Assembly: GCA_029862185.1 (NCBI GenBank)
Contig: JAOTXX010000010.1
Span: forward strand, 1 to 64,000
Direction of reading: 5' to 3'
Source of the DNA: Myxococcales bacterium
GTDB lineage: Bacteria > Myxococcota_A > Polyangia > Polyangiales > Houyiibacteriaceae
DNA length: 64,000 bases
Shown piece after piece: positions 44,928 through 53,695 of the stretch. Each line of letters begins with the position of its first letter. Position 1 is the first letter of the stretch. The notes under the pieces were generated by a model. It did not search any database. It worked only from the letters and a program-made list of their open reading frames with translations, and had not been told where the DNA came from. Both the position numbers and the translations under genes were made by a program.

Positions 44928-45785
44928 ATGCAGTTTCGAGCTCGAGCTTGGACGTTCTCTTTTGTCGCGGTGTTGGCCCTGGGGTGTGGGTCTCCAGACG
45001 GCGGCGCGTCTAGAGAGGTTGCTGCGATCATCAGTGGAGCGGTTGATACGTCTAACCAGGCCGTGGTCGCCATCCAGGGTGCAGCAGGCGCCTGCAGCGG
45101 GACCATCATCGCGAAACAAGACGCCACTGGCTATGTTCTGACGGCTGCGAGCTGCACGATATCGATCGATCCGACTCTCATCGTTCAGGGCGACGACATC
45201 AGTGCGCCGGGCGCGATTGGCTACCGCGTTGCCGAGTGGCAAGCTCATCCCATGTATGACGACGGCAGCCGCGAGTACAACTTCGCGTTGCTGAAGTTCA
45301 CCGGGGCTACCGCCGCCACGCCGATGATCGCAGTGGCGACGCCAGCTGAAGACACCCTAGCCAGCGGCGACACTGTCGCTCTTTCCGGCTACGGTGTAAC
45401 CTCGGTTGCGGGTGAGGCGAGCACTCAGCGACGCAGTGTTCAGGTCGCGATTGACCAGGTTACAGATCTTCAACTCCTGTGGAGCCAGGCCAGCGGCGGC
45501 GCGTGCTCCGGGGACACCGGTGGACCGGCGCTCAACCGAGATGGCGATCGTGTCGTAGGGGTGATCTCTCATGGCGATATCGAGTGCAATGCAGTGGGAG
45601 TTGCGGGACGCCCCTCGGCCGTATTTGAGGACTTCATCGAACCAAACGTCGGTGCGCCGACGCCGACGGACGCGGGCAATGGTTCGAGCTGCGCGGTTGC
45701 TTCCGGGAACCCCGGGCACACCCCACTGATTGCATGTGTCGCCGTCGCTCTATGTCTGGCCGTTCGCCGACGGGCCCCACTCTAG
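44928..45785 (+). CDS. trypsin-like (S1) protease homologue with all three catalytic residues replaced; MYXO-CTERM-like tail
   Basis: This 285-residue protein has a lipobox (VLALGC, Cys20) and then an S1-family fold starting IISGAVDTSNQAVVAI. The His box reads VLTAASC (Ser75 where His belongs), the Asp box YNFALLKF (Asn118 for Asp) and the Ser box CSGDTGGPAL (Thr197 for Ser). The fold signals are strong but a catalytic triad is absent, so it should be a non-catalytic binding or inhibitory homologue. The C-terminus is SSCAVASGNPGHTP, then a hydrophobic helix and RRRAPL, resembling MYXO-CTERM sorting tails. It is the first gene of segment C. Confidence 0.87.
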   Translation: MQFRARAWTFSFVAVLALGCGSPDGGASREVAAIISGAVDTSNQAVVAIQGAAGACSGTIIAKQDATGYVLTAASCTISIDPTLIVQGDDISAPGAIGYRVAEWQAHPMYDDGSREYNFALLKFTGATAATPMIAVATPAEDTLASGDTVALSGYGVTSVAGEASTQRRSVQVAIDQVTDLQLLWSQASGGACSGDTGGPALNRDGDRVVGVISHGDIECNAVGVAGRPSAVFEDFIEPNVGAPTPTDAGNGSSCAVASGNPGHTPLIACVAVALCLAVRRRAPL

Positions 45786-45853
45786 AACCGGGTCGGATCT
45801 CTCCGCAGGTTTGCCCGAACGATCGGTTCGAGCTGGCGGCGGGGCGAAGTGCA

Positions 45854-48430
45854 TCACTGCTGGTGCACGGCCGGCGTGACCTGACTGACCTCCATCGCGA
45901 TCGACGTCAGTCCAATAGGACGGGGCGTGGTTTGATTGCTTGCGGCGGGGGTTGTTACACACACGGGTGCCGAGGTGAACGCTGGCGATTGGACTGACAC
46001 GCCACCCCCGGGCGCGAAGTCGATCGCGCCGTCGAGCATCGGGACCTCGAACATCCAGAGCCCGCCAGGCTCTTCCTCGACCGAGCTCGACGGCGCCGCG
46101 ACGAAGAGACCGCCTTGCGACGTGACTCGGGACGTCGGCGCGCCCTCTGAGACGGGGCCGCCGTACACTTTCAACCAGGCGAAGCGCCCGATGGAGTCGG
46201 TGCCGGCTGCGAACACCTCGTCTTGCGTGAGGGTGGCGGCCGAGAGCCCGACCAGCCGAAGCTCGCCCGTTGCCAGTTGGTGGATCGAGCGCGGCTGTAG
46301 ACCAAGCGATGCGTCGATCACCGTTCCCGTGGCCCAGGCGGGAGCGTCATCGGAGCCATCCGGCGCGAGGCGAAACAGCAGGGCCCTCGTGTCGACGGAG
46401 TAGTGCCAGCCGGCGATGACGAGGTTGCCGTCTTGCGTTTGAATCGCTGTCGAGAGCTCGAACTGTTCGTCGTCGCAGGCATCGACGTGTTTGGCCCAAG
46501 CGATCGTTCCATCCGCAGTGACCCGAAGCACGAACCCGCGCGTGTCGCCTGGCTGTGTCGCGTGACCGACGAGCAGCGCGCCGTCGTCGAGCGGCAGGAT
46601 GCCGCGGATGGCCTCGCGGCGATCGGGCGTCCCTCCCCAGGTCCACGACGTCTTGACCGCTCCGTCCGGTCCAAGCACCAGCAGCCATGCCTCGCGATCG
46701 GACTCGCCTTCGAGACGGTAGGTACCGGCGAGCCAAACGTCGCCGTTGACTTGCTTTGCAGCCCAGAAGCCCTCGTCCGCGTTGTCGGATTCGATCTGCG
46801 CCGCCCAATGGTAGGCACCGTCCGCTCCGATCTTCACCAGCACATACTGATGTGTTGATACGAGGGTGCCGGTGTCCGCCATCGGTACCGCCTGGTTCGG
46901 CCATACCAATCCACCGTCGATCGCTGGTCTCTCGAATGCGAGCGCCCAGACGAGCGAGCCGTCCTGGTTCACTTTGAGGAGGCGATCGGTACCCGTGCTC
47001 GTTACGAGGTAGCGTCCGTCGTGGCCCAGCTCGAGGTTGGTCCAACCGTCGTCGGTTCCCGTCGACCAAATGGTGTCGGCGTAGCTCCTGGACCACGGTG
47101 TGATCGGTGCGTCGGTCGGAGGCGGATCCGGAAGCGGCTCGCAGTCTCCACTGGCAAGGTCCATCGGATCGCCGAGCGCAAAGGAAGGGCCATGGATCGA
47201 AGCGAGCGTCGTTCCAGCGAGCACGAACGATGCGCCCGAGCCGCCCCTCAGACCTGCCCTGAGCTGGTAGCAGGGGGTTCGCGACCGATCGACATCGAGC
47301 TCCGAGAAGGCCGCGATCGATGCATAGGGGCCAAACAGCCCCCAGAGCGAAATATGGAGTTTGAGCTCGACGTTGGCGAAGGCAGTCGCCGAGATGCTGG
47401 CCATTGCATTGGGCTCGGAGTGCGTGAACTTGGGTCCGATGATGATGGGCCGGGGGAGCAAGTCGTCTTGGTCCGCATCGTACTCGAAGCCGATCCCGGC
47501 CTCTGCGCCGACCCCGTATCCGACCTTCATGTCGCCCGTGACTCCGCCTGAGAAGTCGGCATCCAGCGTGACTTGCGGCACGAACACCAGCGGTCCAATG
47601 AAGATTGCCTCGAGCGGATACCCTCCGAGCGGGAGGTCTTTGTCGTACGAGAGGGCGGACTTCCCTTGTATGTTCAGAGCGGTGTCGAAAACCCCACTGA
47701 GCGTAAGGCCGGTTCGGAGATTGATCAGCTCGGCGATGGTCGGCAGGTCTCCGGTGAACACGCCGGCGAGGTCCTCGAGGACATCCAGCACGTCCGCGAG
47801 CGCTGCCGATGCCTCAGCGTAGTTGAATGTCTCCCAGTCGAACTTGAGCCAAAAGTCGATCTTGACCTTGGCCTGCATGGTCGTCGCGCCCGCGATCTGG
47901 TCCTCCGTCGATTCGATCAATCCGTCTCCATCGAAGAGCGTGACGGGCACATTGCTTCCGCCGAGCGGGAACTCGATCGAAAGCGCCGCCAGGGAAGCCG
48001 GCCCCTGCGGCGGCGCCGGAGGTTTCAGCGTGTCGGTTTCGTCACCGACGACGGATGCGAAGGCAACATCAAGCCGTCGAAACGCGTGAAAGACGGTCGT
48101 GGGCTCCGTTTGAACGAATACCTCGTCGCCGGAGCGATCTACCGAAGTGACTTGCCGGAGCAATCCGTGGGGCGTCTCCTCGCTCGCGCCCGAAAGAAGG
48201 ATGTTCGGCGGTGCGAGCCCGTCGAGCAGCTCTGTCGAACCGGAGAAGGTAAGGGTCGCCTGGTCTTCTCCGAGAGATGTCAGCAAGGCAAGCGTGTCGG
48301 CGTCGAGTTCTTTCGTGTTCTCGAAGAGCTCGTACTCGAGCCGCTGGCCCGAGTCCTTGCTGCAGCCCATCAACGAAGCCCAACAGGCAGCGGCAGCCGC
48401 GATCATCAACGGTGTGCTTCGCGCGACCAT
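45854..48430 (-). CDS. large lipoprotein of unknown function, beta-rich with propeller-like C-terminal half
   Basis: This 858-residue protein is read from an ATG with a clear AGGAGG site. Its signal ends WASLMGC (Cys23). The N-terminal half (to about residue 440) has alternating hydrophobic strands and a helical hairpin (EASAALADVLDVLEDLAGVF). The C-terminal half contains repeated units such as VTADGTIAWAKHVD, KVNQDGSLVWALAF and KIGADGAYHWAAQI, typical of beta-propeller blades (PQQ/WD-like). I do not recognise a family. Lipid anchor and propeller suggest a surface binding protein. It converges on the protease homologue in segment C. Confidence 0.8.
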   Translation of the reverse strand: MVARSTPLMIAAAAACWASLMGCSKDSGQRLEYELFENTKELDADTLALLTSLGEDQATLTFSGSTELLDGLAPPNILLSGASEETPHGLLRQVTSVDRSGDEVFVQTEPTTVFHAFRRLDVAFASVVGDETDTLKPPAPPQGPASLAALSIEFPLGGSNVPVTLFDGDGLIESTEDQIAGATTMQAKVKIDFWLKFDWETFNYAEASAALADVLDVLEDLAGVFTGDLPTIAELINLRTGLTLSGVFDTALNIQGKSALSYDKDLPLGGYPLEAIFIGPLVFVPQVTLDADFSGGVTGDMKVGYGVGAEAGIGFEYDADQDDLLPRPIIIGPKFTHSEPNAMASISATAFANVELKLHISLWGLFGPYASIAAFSELDVDRSRTPCYQLRAGLRGGSGASFVLAGTTLASIHGPSFALGDPMDLASGDCEPLPDPPPTDAPITPWSRSYADTIWSTGTDDGWTNLELGHDGRYLVTSTGTDRLLKVNQDGSLVWALAFERPAIDGGLVWPNQAVPMADTGTLVSTHQYVLVKIGADGAYHWAAQIESDNADEGFWAAKQVNGDVWLAGTYRLEGESDREAWLLVLGPDGAVKTSWTWGGTPDRREAIRGILPLDDGALLVGHATQPGDTRGFVLRVTADGTIAWAKHVDACDDEQFELSTAIQTQDGNLVIAGWHYSVDTRALLFRLAPDGSDDAPAWATGTVIDASLGLQPRSIHQLATGELRLVGLSAATLTQDEVFAAGTDSIGRFAWLKVYGGPVSEGAPTSRVTSQGGLFVAAPSSSVEEEPGGLWMFEVPMLDGAIDFAPGGGVSVQSPAFTSAPVCVTTPAASNQTTPRPIGLTSIAMEVSQVTPAVHQQ

Positions 48431-48505
48431 AGGCTCCTCCTGACTCTGACGTCGGGACGAGTATCACACGGTCGGAAAGAACCGGCCACGCAGAAACGAA
48501 CGCAG

Positions 48506-48674
48506 ACCTTCCACCCAACCTTCCACTTTCCACTTTCCACGGGACACCAGGGGACGGCACGCAACGCCACAGGACACGTTGTGGTTGATGTTGCTGGATT
48601 TCCCGAATGGTGTTCTGGGCTAGGCGAATATTGCCAAGGTTGAAGTCGTGAGTTCGAATCTCATTTCCCGCTCC
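48506..48674 (+). repeat. att-like repeat 4: P-type arm plus tRNA-Gly 3'-half copy
   Basis: The arm (48506-48630) has four TTCCAC units, one more than the other copies (CCACTTTCCACTTTCCAC), then GGGACACCAGGGGACGGCAC. The core 48631-48674 is identical to the tRNA 3' half. To its right comes the integrase-side arm instead of a terminator, making this a P-core-P' (attP-like) junction between segments C and D. Confidence 0.9.
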
Positions 48675-48682
48675 AAAATTGG

Positions 48683-48751
48683 CTAATCGTTACGAGTGTT
48701 TTCACGATGGCCAGAGCTCGGGGGGTCGCTTGCGGCCCGCGAACCTTCCAC
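48683..48751 (-). pseudogene. remnant of a second integrase gene (last 23 codons)
   Basis: Read on the minus strand this encodes VEGSRAASDPPSSGHRENTR, then ND and a stop, identical to the C-terminus of the intact integrase except for Gly to Arg. Its stop has nearly the same distance from the tRNA-like core as in the intact copy. Upstream of the Val codon the similarity ends abruptly, so the rest of this integrase gene has been deleted. Confidence 0.85.
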
Positions 48752-48813
48752 TCGGCGCCGCGCGTGTGCACCGCGCTTTGGGTCGTCAGCGGCAATTGGC
48801 TAAGGTGGATGCG

Positions 48814-49170
48814 ATGGAGCGGCGGCGCGGGCACTACCTAGGTACTGAGGTCGATGGCGTTTGGTATCGACGATATCGCAAGGACGGCTTGTTTGCGCGC
48901 GGCTTGGGCGAGTACTGGCTCGATGGGGATCTCCTTCGCTTCCGGCGCTACCTGACGCGGACACCGTTGGGCATCCCCCTCCGACGCGTCCGTGCGGTGG
49001 AAACCGGGGCCTGGCACTCCGGCCGATGGGTTGCTGGCGTGCGAGCGACCAAGCTCGTTTGGGAGCATGACGGCAAGCTATTATCGAGCGGCTTTGTCTT
49101 CACGCGAACCGCATCCGAAGCGGCCGAGCAAGCCCGCGAGCTCCAAGACCACATCGCGCGGCTGCACTAA
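48814..49170 (+). CDS. small hypothetical protein, PH-like
   Basis: This 118-residue soluble protein is read from ATG 48814; the track start at 48679 runs through the integrase remnant and is not credible. Alternating basic and aromatic strands (GVWYRRYRKDGLF, GEYWLDGDLLRFRRY, WHSGRWVAGVRATKLVWEHD) and a final amphipathic helix (ASEAAEQARELQDHIARL) suggest a bacterial pleckstrin-homology-like domain. The function is unknown. It is 133 bp upstream of the M48-TPM gene on the same strand. Confidence 0.65.
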   Translation: MERRRGHYLGTEVDGVWYRRYRKDGLFARGLGEYWLDGDLLRFRRYLTRTPLGIPLRRVRAVETGAWHSGRWVAGVRATKLVWEHDGKLLSSGFVFTRTASEAAEQARELQDHIARLH

Positions 49171-49303
49171 CCGGGCGTCGCCGTCGTCTAGCCCCTCAAA
49201 GGAACGGCAAGCGCCTTGTTTCCGGGTCGACCATGGCCACTTCCTGCTACACATCGGAGCAGCACACTCCCCGGACCCTCGGTGAACCGCTACCCTTAGT
49301 GAG

Positions 49304-52300
49304 GTGGGTGAGCTCGACGCCGCACGGGCGCTTTTTCCTTCTTGGCTAATTTGGTCTCCGTTGTTGCTGAACTTGTCGGTAGCAGCGGCGGTGTCGTTTC
49401 TCGCGGTTCGTTTGGCGGTGCTCCCGACGCCGCGATGGGCCTGGTCGGGCGAGGCGAGGCATTGGACCGAACGAGCGCGTGCCATGTACCCGTCACGTCG
49501 CGCGATCGGCGCAATCACAATCTTCGCGCCTGTCTTCTATGGCGTGCTCTGTTGGATGGCGGCGGGGGAGCTGTTGCCGCTCTCGCGTTGGACCATGGGC
49601 TTTGTGGGTGGCCTGACTTCGTTCGGTTTCGTCCACCTCGCCGGTTTCCTCGTCGAGCGGCGCATTGGGCCCCGTCTCACCATCGCGCGGTACGCCCGCG
49701 CTGTTGTGCTCCAGCTCTTCGTCGTGGGTTGGTTTCTGCTCCCCGCGGTGTTGGTCTTTGTCCTGTCGGGGAAGAACATCGACGGGCGCTTCATCGTGGC
49801 GTGCCTGGTCGGGTTGGCGGCAGCGATAGGCATGCAACGCCAGGGGATAGTCCGAACTGCCGCCCGTCTTGGGCTAGCTCGCGACGCGGACGAGCGCTTG
49901 CGCGCGATCATGGATCGCGCCGCGAAAAAGGCGGGCACGCGACCAGTCTGGGTGGGCATCTTACCTTTGTCCCAGGCAAACGCGTTTGCAGAGCCGATTC
50001 ATCGGCACATCGTCTTTACTTCGGGCGCGCTCGAGGCGATGGATGACAGGGAGCTCCAAGCGATCGCGCTTCATGAGCTCGGCCACCTCGATGATGCGCA
50101 GAGTTTCAAGCAGGCCCGCGCAATCCTCGTCGCGTTGCTATTGCTGCTCGGAGCATCGCGCCCGTTGTTCGCGGAATTCGGCCTTGCCGGATTCCTGCCG
50201 TTCGTCGTGTTCGCCGCGCTGGCCGTCGCACTGAGCAGCACCCGGCGAAGACGCGGTGAAGAGAGCGCGGACCGTCACGCTCATGAGCATGTCGGGGACC
50301 CCCACGACTACGCGATGGCCCTAGAGCGGCTCTATGAGATCAATCTCGCGCCTGCGGTGTTGGGCCACAAGCTCGCCCCCCATCCCGATCTTTACGATCG
50401 GCAGCTCGCCGCCGGGTACACGCCGGCCTACCCGCGTCCGAACCCGCCGTCTAGGCTTTGCAAGCTCGTTGGAATCGTAGTCCCGGTCAGCTTCGTGTTT
50501 GTTTCGTTCTTGGCTTTCTGGTTGGCGGTTCCGCGGTTGACGAAGGATTTGGTCGAGTCGCCAGCGACCTCAGCCTGGATCGTACGGAGCCCTGGTGGCC
50601 GGGAGCTCTTCTTCTCCGCGTGGGCTGCTCATTACACCGCACCAGAAGACGCCCAGACGCTTCTGAGGGCTGCTCTTGCAACTCGCGATGCGCGAAAGCC
50701 GGCGTTTGTGAATTATGCGCGGCGATTCACAGGCATGACCCCGTGTGCGATTGCGCACCCACTGCGTGAAGCCCTGAGCGTGCGGTTCGGTGAGGCTTCG
50801 ACTCAGCATTTCGAGCCGTGCATCGAAGATGACTTGGCTCAGGACCGCCCGCTCGAAGTCGCGCCACCAGCCGCCTTCGCGCTCGACCAACGCCCCGACG
50901 CCGGTCGTCACCTTTTCGACTACGCCGCTGATCTCGAGCACTACGAGGAGGCCGCGCACCATTTCCTGCGAGGCATGGCCGACCGCTTTCACATCGAGGC
51001 CGTCATCGTGACGCTGCCTCAATTGCCCACGGATCGCTACATCGAAGAGGTAGCAGTCGACCTCGTCGATCGCTGGCGCATCGGTGGTGAGCACGACGGC
51101 CGCGGAATCCTCCTGCTGCTGGTCGAGGAGGGAAAGCAGGTGAAGCTCGAGGTGACCTACGAGCTCGAGGATGTGTTTACCGACGCTTTCACCCGATATG
51201 TCGAGGATCTGCAACTACGCCCGTACTACCTCGCCAACGACATCGGCACTGGCCTGGTTGCCGTGATGGAGGAGCTCGAGCAGCGGGCCCAGATCAAGCA
51301 TCAACGACAGTACAAGCCCGGGACCGTCGCCAGTCTCGATGACGAGCTGTTGTCCGGCGGCGCAGGCACGCGGCGCAACCTCGCCCGATATGAAACGCAT
51401 GAAAAACCGGCTCCAGCCAGCACTAGGCAACCCGGCCAGGGGGCGCGCTCGCCGGAGGAGGCTTGGAGCACGATGCTGGCCAAATGGAGCGGAAAAGGCG
51501 CCACGCTGCAGGCCGACGTCTACACCGAGATGACCAAGTTGACGATGGGCGATCCGGATCAACCCGATCCGCGCACCCGGCGCTCGGTCGGGCATTGGGC
51601 GAACGCGGACTATCAGATCCGCCAAGACGGCGACCACGCCGTCATCTGGTTCGGCAACATCAAAGGATGGAACAACGCACCATTTCTGTTCTGCAAAACG
51701 CCAACGGGATGGAAGTTCGATATCGTCCATCAGCGCCGACTGGTGGTCATGGGTCCAAGCCCGGACTGGATGATCGAGCAAGGGAACTATCCGTACGTAG
51801 GTCTGCTCAGCGATGCGCCACAATCCAACGGCAAGAATTTGCCGCTCCCGCTTGAGGACCGTTACTCGTGCGACCGCGACGCCGAGCTCGCACGAAAGTT
51901 GAGAGCGCTGGAATCGGCACGCCAGCGATTAGCCGACGACGTAGACACGCTGCTCGCGCTCGCACGACTCAACGTCATCACAGGGCGACGCCCCGCCCAC
52001 GTGCACCCCCTACTGCTGCGCCTCAGAAAGCTCGCGCCGAACAACCCGCAGGTCTACAAATACGCCGCGATCTACAACGTGAACAGCTTCTTCCAATACG
52101 AGACGGCGCTCGCGGACATGTTGACCTATGTGAAGCTACGCCCTAACGACGCGTTCGGACATAGCTTCGTCGGTTTTCTGCACTACCAGCTCGGCGAACA
52201 CCGTGCGTCGGTCGAATCGCTGCGGCGCGCGCTCGAGATTTCCCCGAACGATGCCTACGCCAACAGGTGGTTGGCACGCAGCCGCACCCGACTCTCTCGT

Positions 52301-52327
52301 CGCGCCAAATCCGATTCGACCCAGTGA
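49304..52327 (+). CDS. multi-domain membrane protein: M48 metallopeptidase, TPM domain and TPR tail
   Basis: This 1007-residue protein is read from a GTG. The first ~400 residues have multiple membrane helices and an M48 peptidase core with zinc motif HELGH (His257) and third ligand in RRGEESADRHAHE (near 319). A second helix pair lies near residue 390. From about 540 to 670 a TPM-type domain follows: FHIEAVIVTLPQLPTDRYIE, DGRGILLLLVEEGKQVKLEV and FTRYVEDLQLRPYYLANDIG. A SnoaL-like stretch (SVGHWANADYQIRQDG) and C-terminal TPR helices (ALADMLTYVKLRPNDAFGHS) end it. It joins domains usually found in separate proteins of membrane quality control. Confidence 0.85.
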   Translation: MGELDAARALFPSWLIWSPLLLNLSVAAAVSFLAVRLAVLPTPRWAWSGEARHWTERARAMYPSRRAIGAITIFAPVFYGVLCWMAAGELLPLSRWTMGFVGGLTSFGFVHLAGFLVERRIGPRLTIARYARAVVLQLFVVGWFLLPAVLVFVLSGKNIDGRFIVACLVGLAAAIGMQRQGIVRTAARLGLARDADERLRAIMDRAAKKAGTRPVWVGILPLSQANAFAEPIHRHIVFTSGALEAMDDRELQAIALHELGHLDDAQSFKQARAILVALLLLLGASRPLFAEFGLAGFLPFVVFAALAVALSSTRRRRGEESADRHAHEHVGDPHDYAMALERLYEINLAPAVLGHKLAPHPDLYDRQLAAGYTPAYPRPNPPSRLCKLVGIVVPVSFVFVSFLAFWLAVPRLTKDLVESPATSAWIVRSPGGRELFFSAWAAHYTAPEDAQTLLRAALATRDARKPAFVNYARRFTGMTPCAIAHPLREALSVRFGEASTQHFEPCIEDDLAQDRPLEVAPPAAFALDQRPDAGRHLFDYAADLEHYEEAAHHFLRGMADRFHIEAVIVTLPQLPTDRYIEEVAVDLVDRWRIGGEHDGRGILLLLVEEGKQVKLEVTYELEDVFTDAFTRYVEDLQLRPYYLANDIGTGLVAVMEELEQRAQIKHQRQYKPGTVASLDDELLSGGAGTRRNLARYETHEKPAPASTRQPGQGARSPEEAWSTMLAKWSGKGATLQADVYTEMTKLTMGDPDQPDPRTRRSVGHWANADYQIRQDGDHAVIWFGNIKGWNNAPFLFCKTPTGWKFDIVHQRRLVVMGPSPDWMIEQGNYPYVGLLSDAPQSNGKNLPLPLEDRYSCDRDAELARKLRALESARQRLADDVDTLLALARLNVITGRRPAHVHPLLLRLRKLAPNNPQVYKYAAIYNVNSFFQYETALADMLTYVKLRPNDAFGHSFVGFLHYQLGEHRASVESLRRALEISPNDAYANRWLARSRTRLSRRAKSDSTQ

Positions 52328-52653
52328 GGCGCAGGCCGCCGGCGGGATCGAGAATCAGCCGCTTCGTCGACCAACCCATCGCAGTCTTCGTCCACCATCG
52401 GTTCGCCGGGCTCGGTGACACGCTCGACCACGGGAACGGCTTCTCCGGCGCACTACTGATTGACAACAGCCGCTCTATCGACGGTTGGATCTTCGGGCGA
52501 GTCATATGTCGACTCGCTGCTACTGGCTGTAACGGAACGGCCCCATTTCGTCACTGGGTCGTCTACGCGTCGATCCTGCGGCGTGTTCAGCGCACATGGG
52601 CCGGCTGACGCGCGGTTTGGCGATTGGGTTAGCAAGGGTTTAGGCTAAAGCAC
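52328..52653. other. intergenic, nothing recognised
   Basis: There are 326 bp between the M48-TPM gene and the AgmX-like lipoprotein gene. Short ORFs lack recognisable content, and I see no repeat or hairpin of note. Confidence 0.5.
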
Positions 52654-53235
52654 ATGGGGGAAGTCGGAATTCGAAGGGTGTGCCTGAGCGTCGCGATCCT
52701 GGTTGCAGCGTGTGGCTCGAAGCAATCGACGGGCAGCACGACTGCCAGTGCCGCAGAGGCCGATCTGCCAGGGGAACCTGGGACGATCGCCGTCTCGGAA
52801 AGCCCGCCGGTCGCACTGAAGCCCGACGACGAGCTCGAGGAAGACGAGCCCGAAGAGCCCCGCGAAGAGCTCGAGCGTGACGTGAAGATGATGTCCTACG
52901 AAGACGCGATGGCGCTTCCCGTCGAAATCGGTGATGCCAGCGTCGACGGGGGTGAAACCCAGCTCAGCGGCGAAGAGATCGCGCGCACTATGGACGGACA
53001 CCTCGACGGAATGTACGACGAGTGCATCCAAAAGGAGCTTCGGCGGGCCAACGAGCTTCGTACGGTCACGATCGACCTCGCGATCCGCGGGAAGGACGGA
53101 ATGGTGCTCGGCACGACGATCGTGCCGGGACGCCGCCGCTTCAAGAAGTGCGTCGCAGACTACCTAGAAGACGTCCGGTTTCCGACGTTCGCTTCAGCCC
53201 GCATGGGCGCTCGCTACAGGTTCCACACCGACTGA
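52654..53235 (+). CDS. AgmX/PglI C-terminal domain lipoprotein
   Basis: This 193-residue lipoprotein (SVAILVAAC, Cys20) has an acidic Glu/Pro linker at residues 50-75. Its C-terminal domain resembles that of the core protein at 14001: GHLDGMYDECIQKELRRANE, then TVTIDLAIRGKDGMV, a second Cys in FKKCVADYLEDVRFPTF, and a final beta strand. The paired Cys and the V-R-F-P motif match the AgmX/PglI tail. The likely role is as a periplasmic accessory of an envelope machine; the partner is unknown. It is the last intact gene of segment D. Confidence 0.75.
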   Translation: MGEVGIRRVCLSVAILVAACGSKQSTGSTTASAAEADLPGEPGTIAVSESPPVALKPDDELEEDEPEEPREELERDVKMMSYEDAMALPVEIGDASVDGGETQLSGEEIARTMDGHLDGMYDECIQKELRRANELRTVTIDLAIRGKDGMVLGTTIVPGRRRFKKCVADYLEDVRFPTFASARMGARYRFHTD

Positions 53236-53695
53236 GCGCTGCTCAGGGCGCGACCTTGCAAAGGTACGGCTCTGATGAGCAGTCGCAGCGCATTTGGCTC
53301 ATCCAGGGTCCTCAAGATAGAACCTTTGGGTGGGGGAAACGTGAACTTTGGGCTCGCGGCACGCCTGTTGCGGTTGCCTGCGCCGGCGGTTTCGTCTTTG
53401 CCTATGGATGCGCGGACTTCTCGCTTCGGTCGAGCTACGCGAAGGGCATACCTATCGGTCAGAGAGCCGAAGTATGCTGCGTGAGATTGCGACTTTCTGG
53501 TTAACCGCGGTCAAATCTTCTTCACGTGATTCGAGAGTTGACAGACGAACTTAACGCGCCGCCCAGAACGCCCACCGACGTCGTCGCCGGTCTAGAGGCA
53601 AGAGGGTTGGCGGTCACAGCCTCGCGGCTTCGTGAGTCGCGTTTCGAACCGGGCACAGGCCAGCGCCAGGGTGGTGCGGGTCTGTGCCGGAGTAT
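53236..53695. other. intergenic, nothing recognised
   Basis: There are 460 bp between the AgmX-like gene and the broken Imm26-like gene. ORFs at 53275 and 53526 have no recognisable domain. Confidence 0.5.

Larger units (their letters stand above)
48431..48813. other. junction of segments C and D (contains att-like copy 4 and an integrase remnant)
   Basis: Between the large lipoprotein start and the small gene at 48814 lie 383 bp holding the P-type arm, the tRNA 3'-half copy, and about 77 bp that match the sequence just after the real tRNA gene almost base for base. No intact gene is present. Confidence 0.8.

Noticed and set aside
48679-48813. N-terminal 45 residues of the 163-aa ORF at 48679
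   Set aside because: They are read from the tRNA copy flank and integrase remnant; a credible start is ATG 48814.
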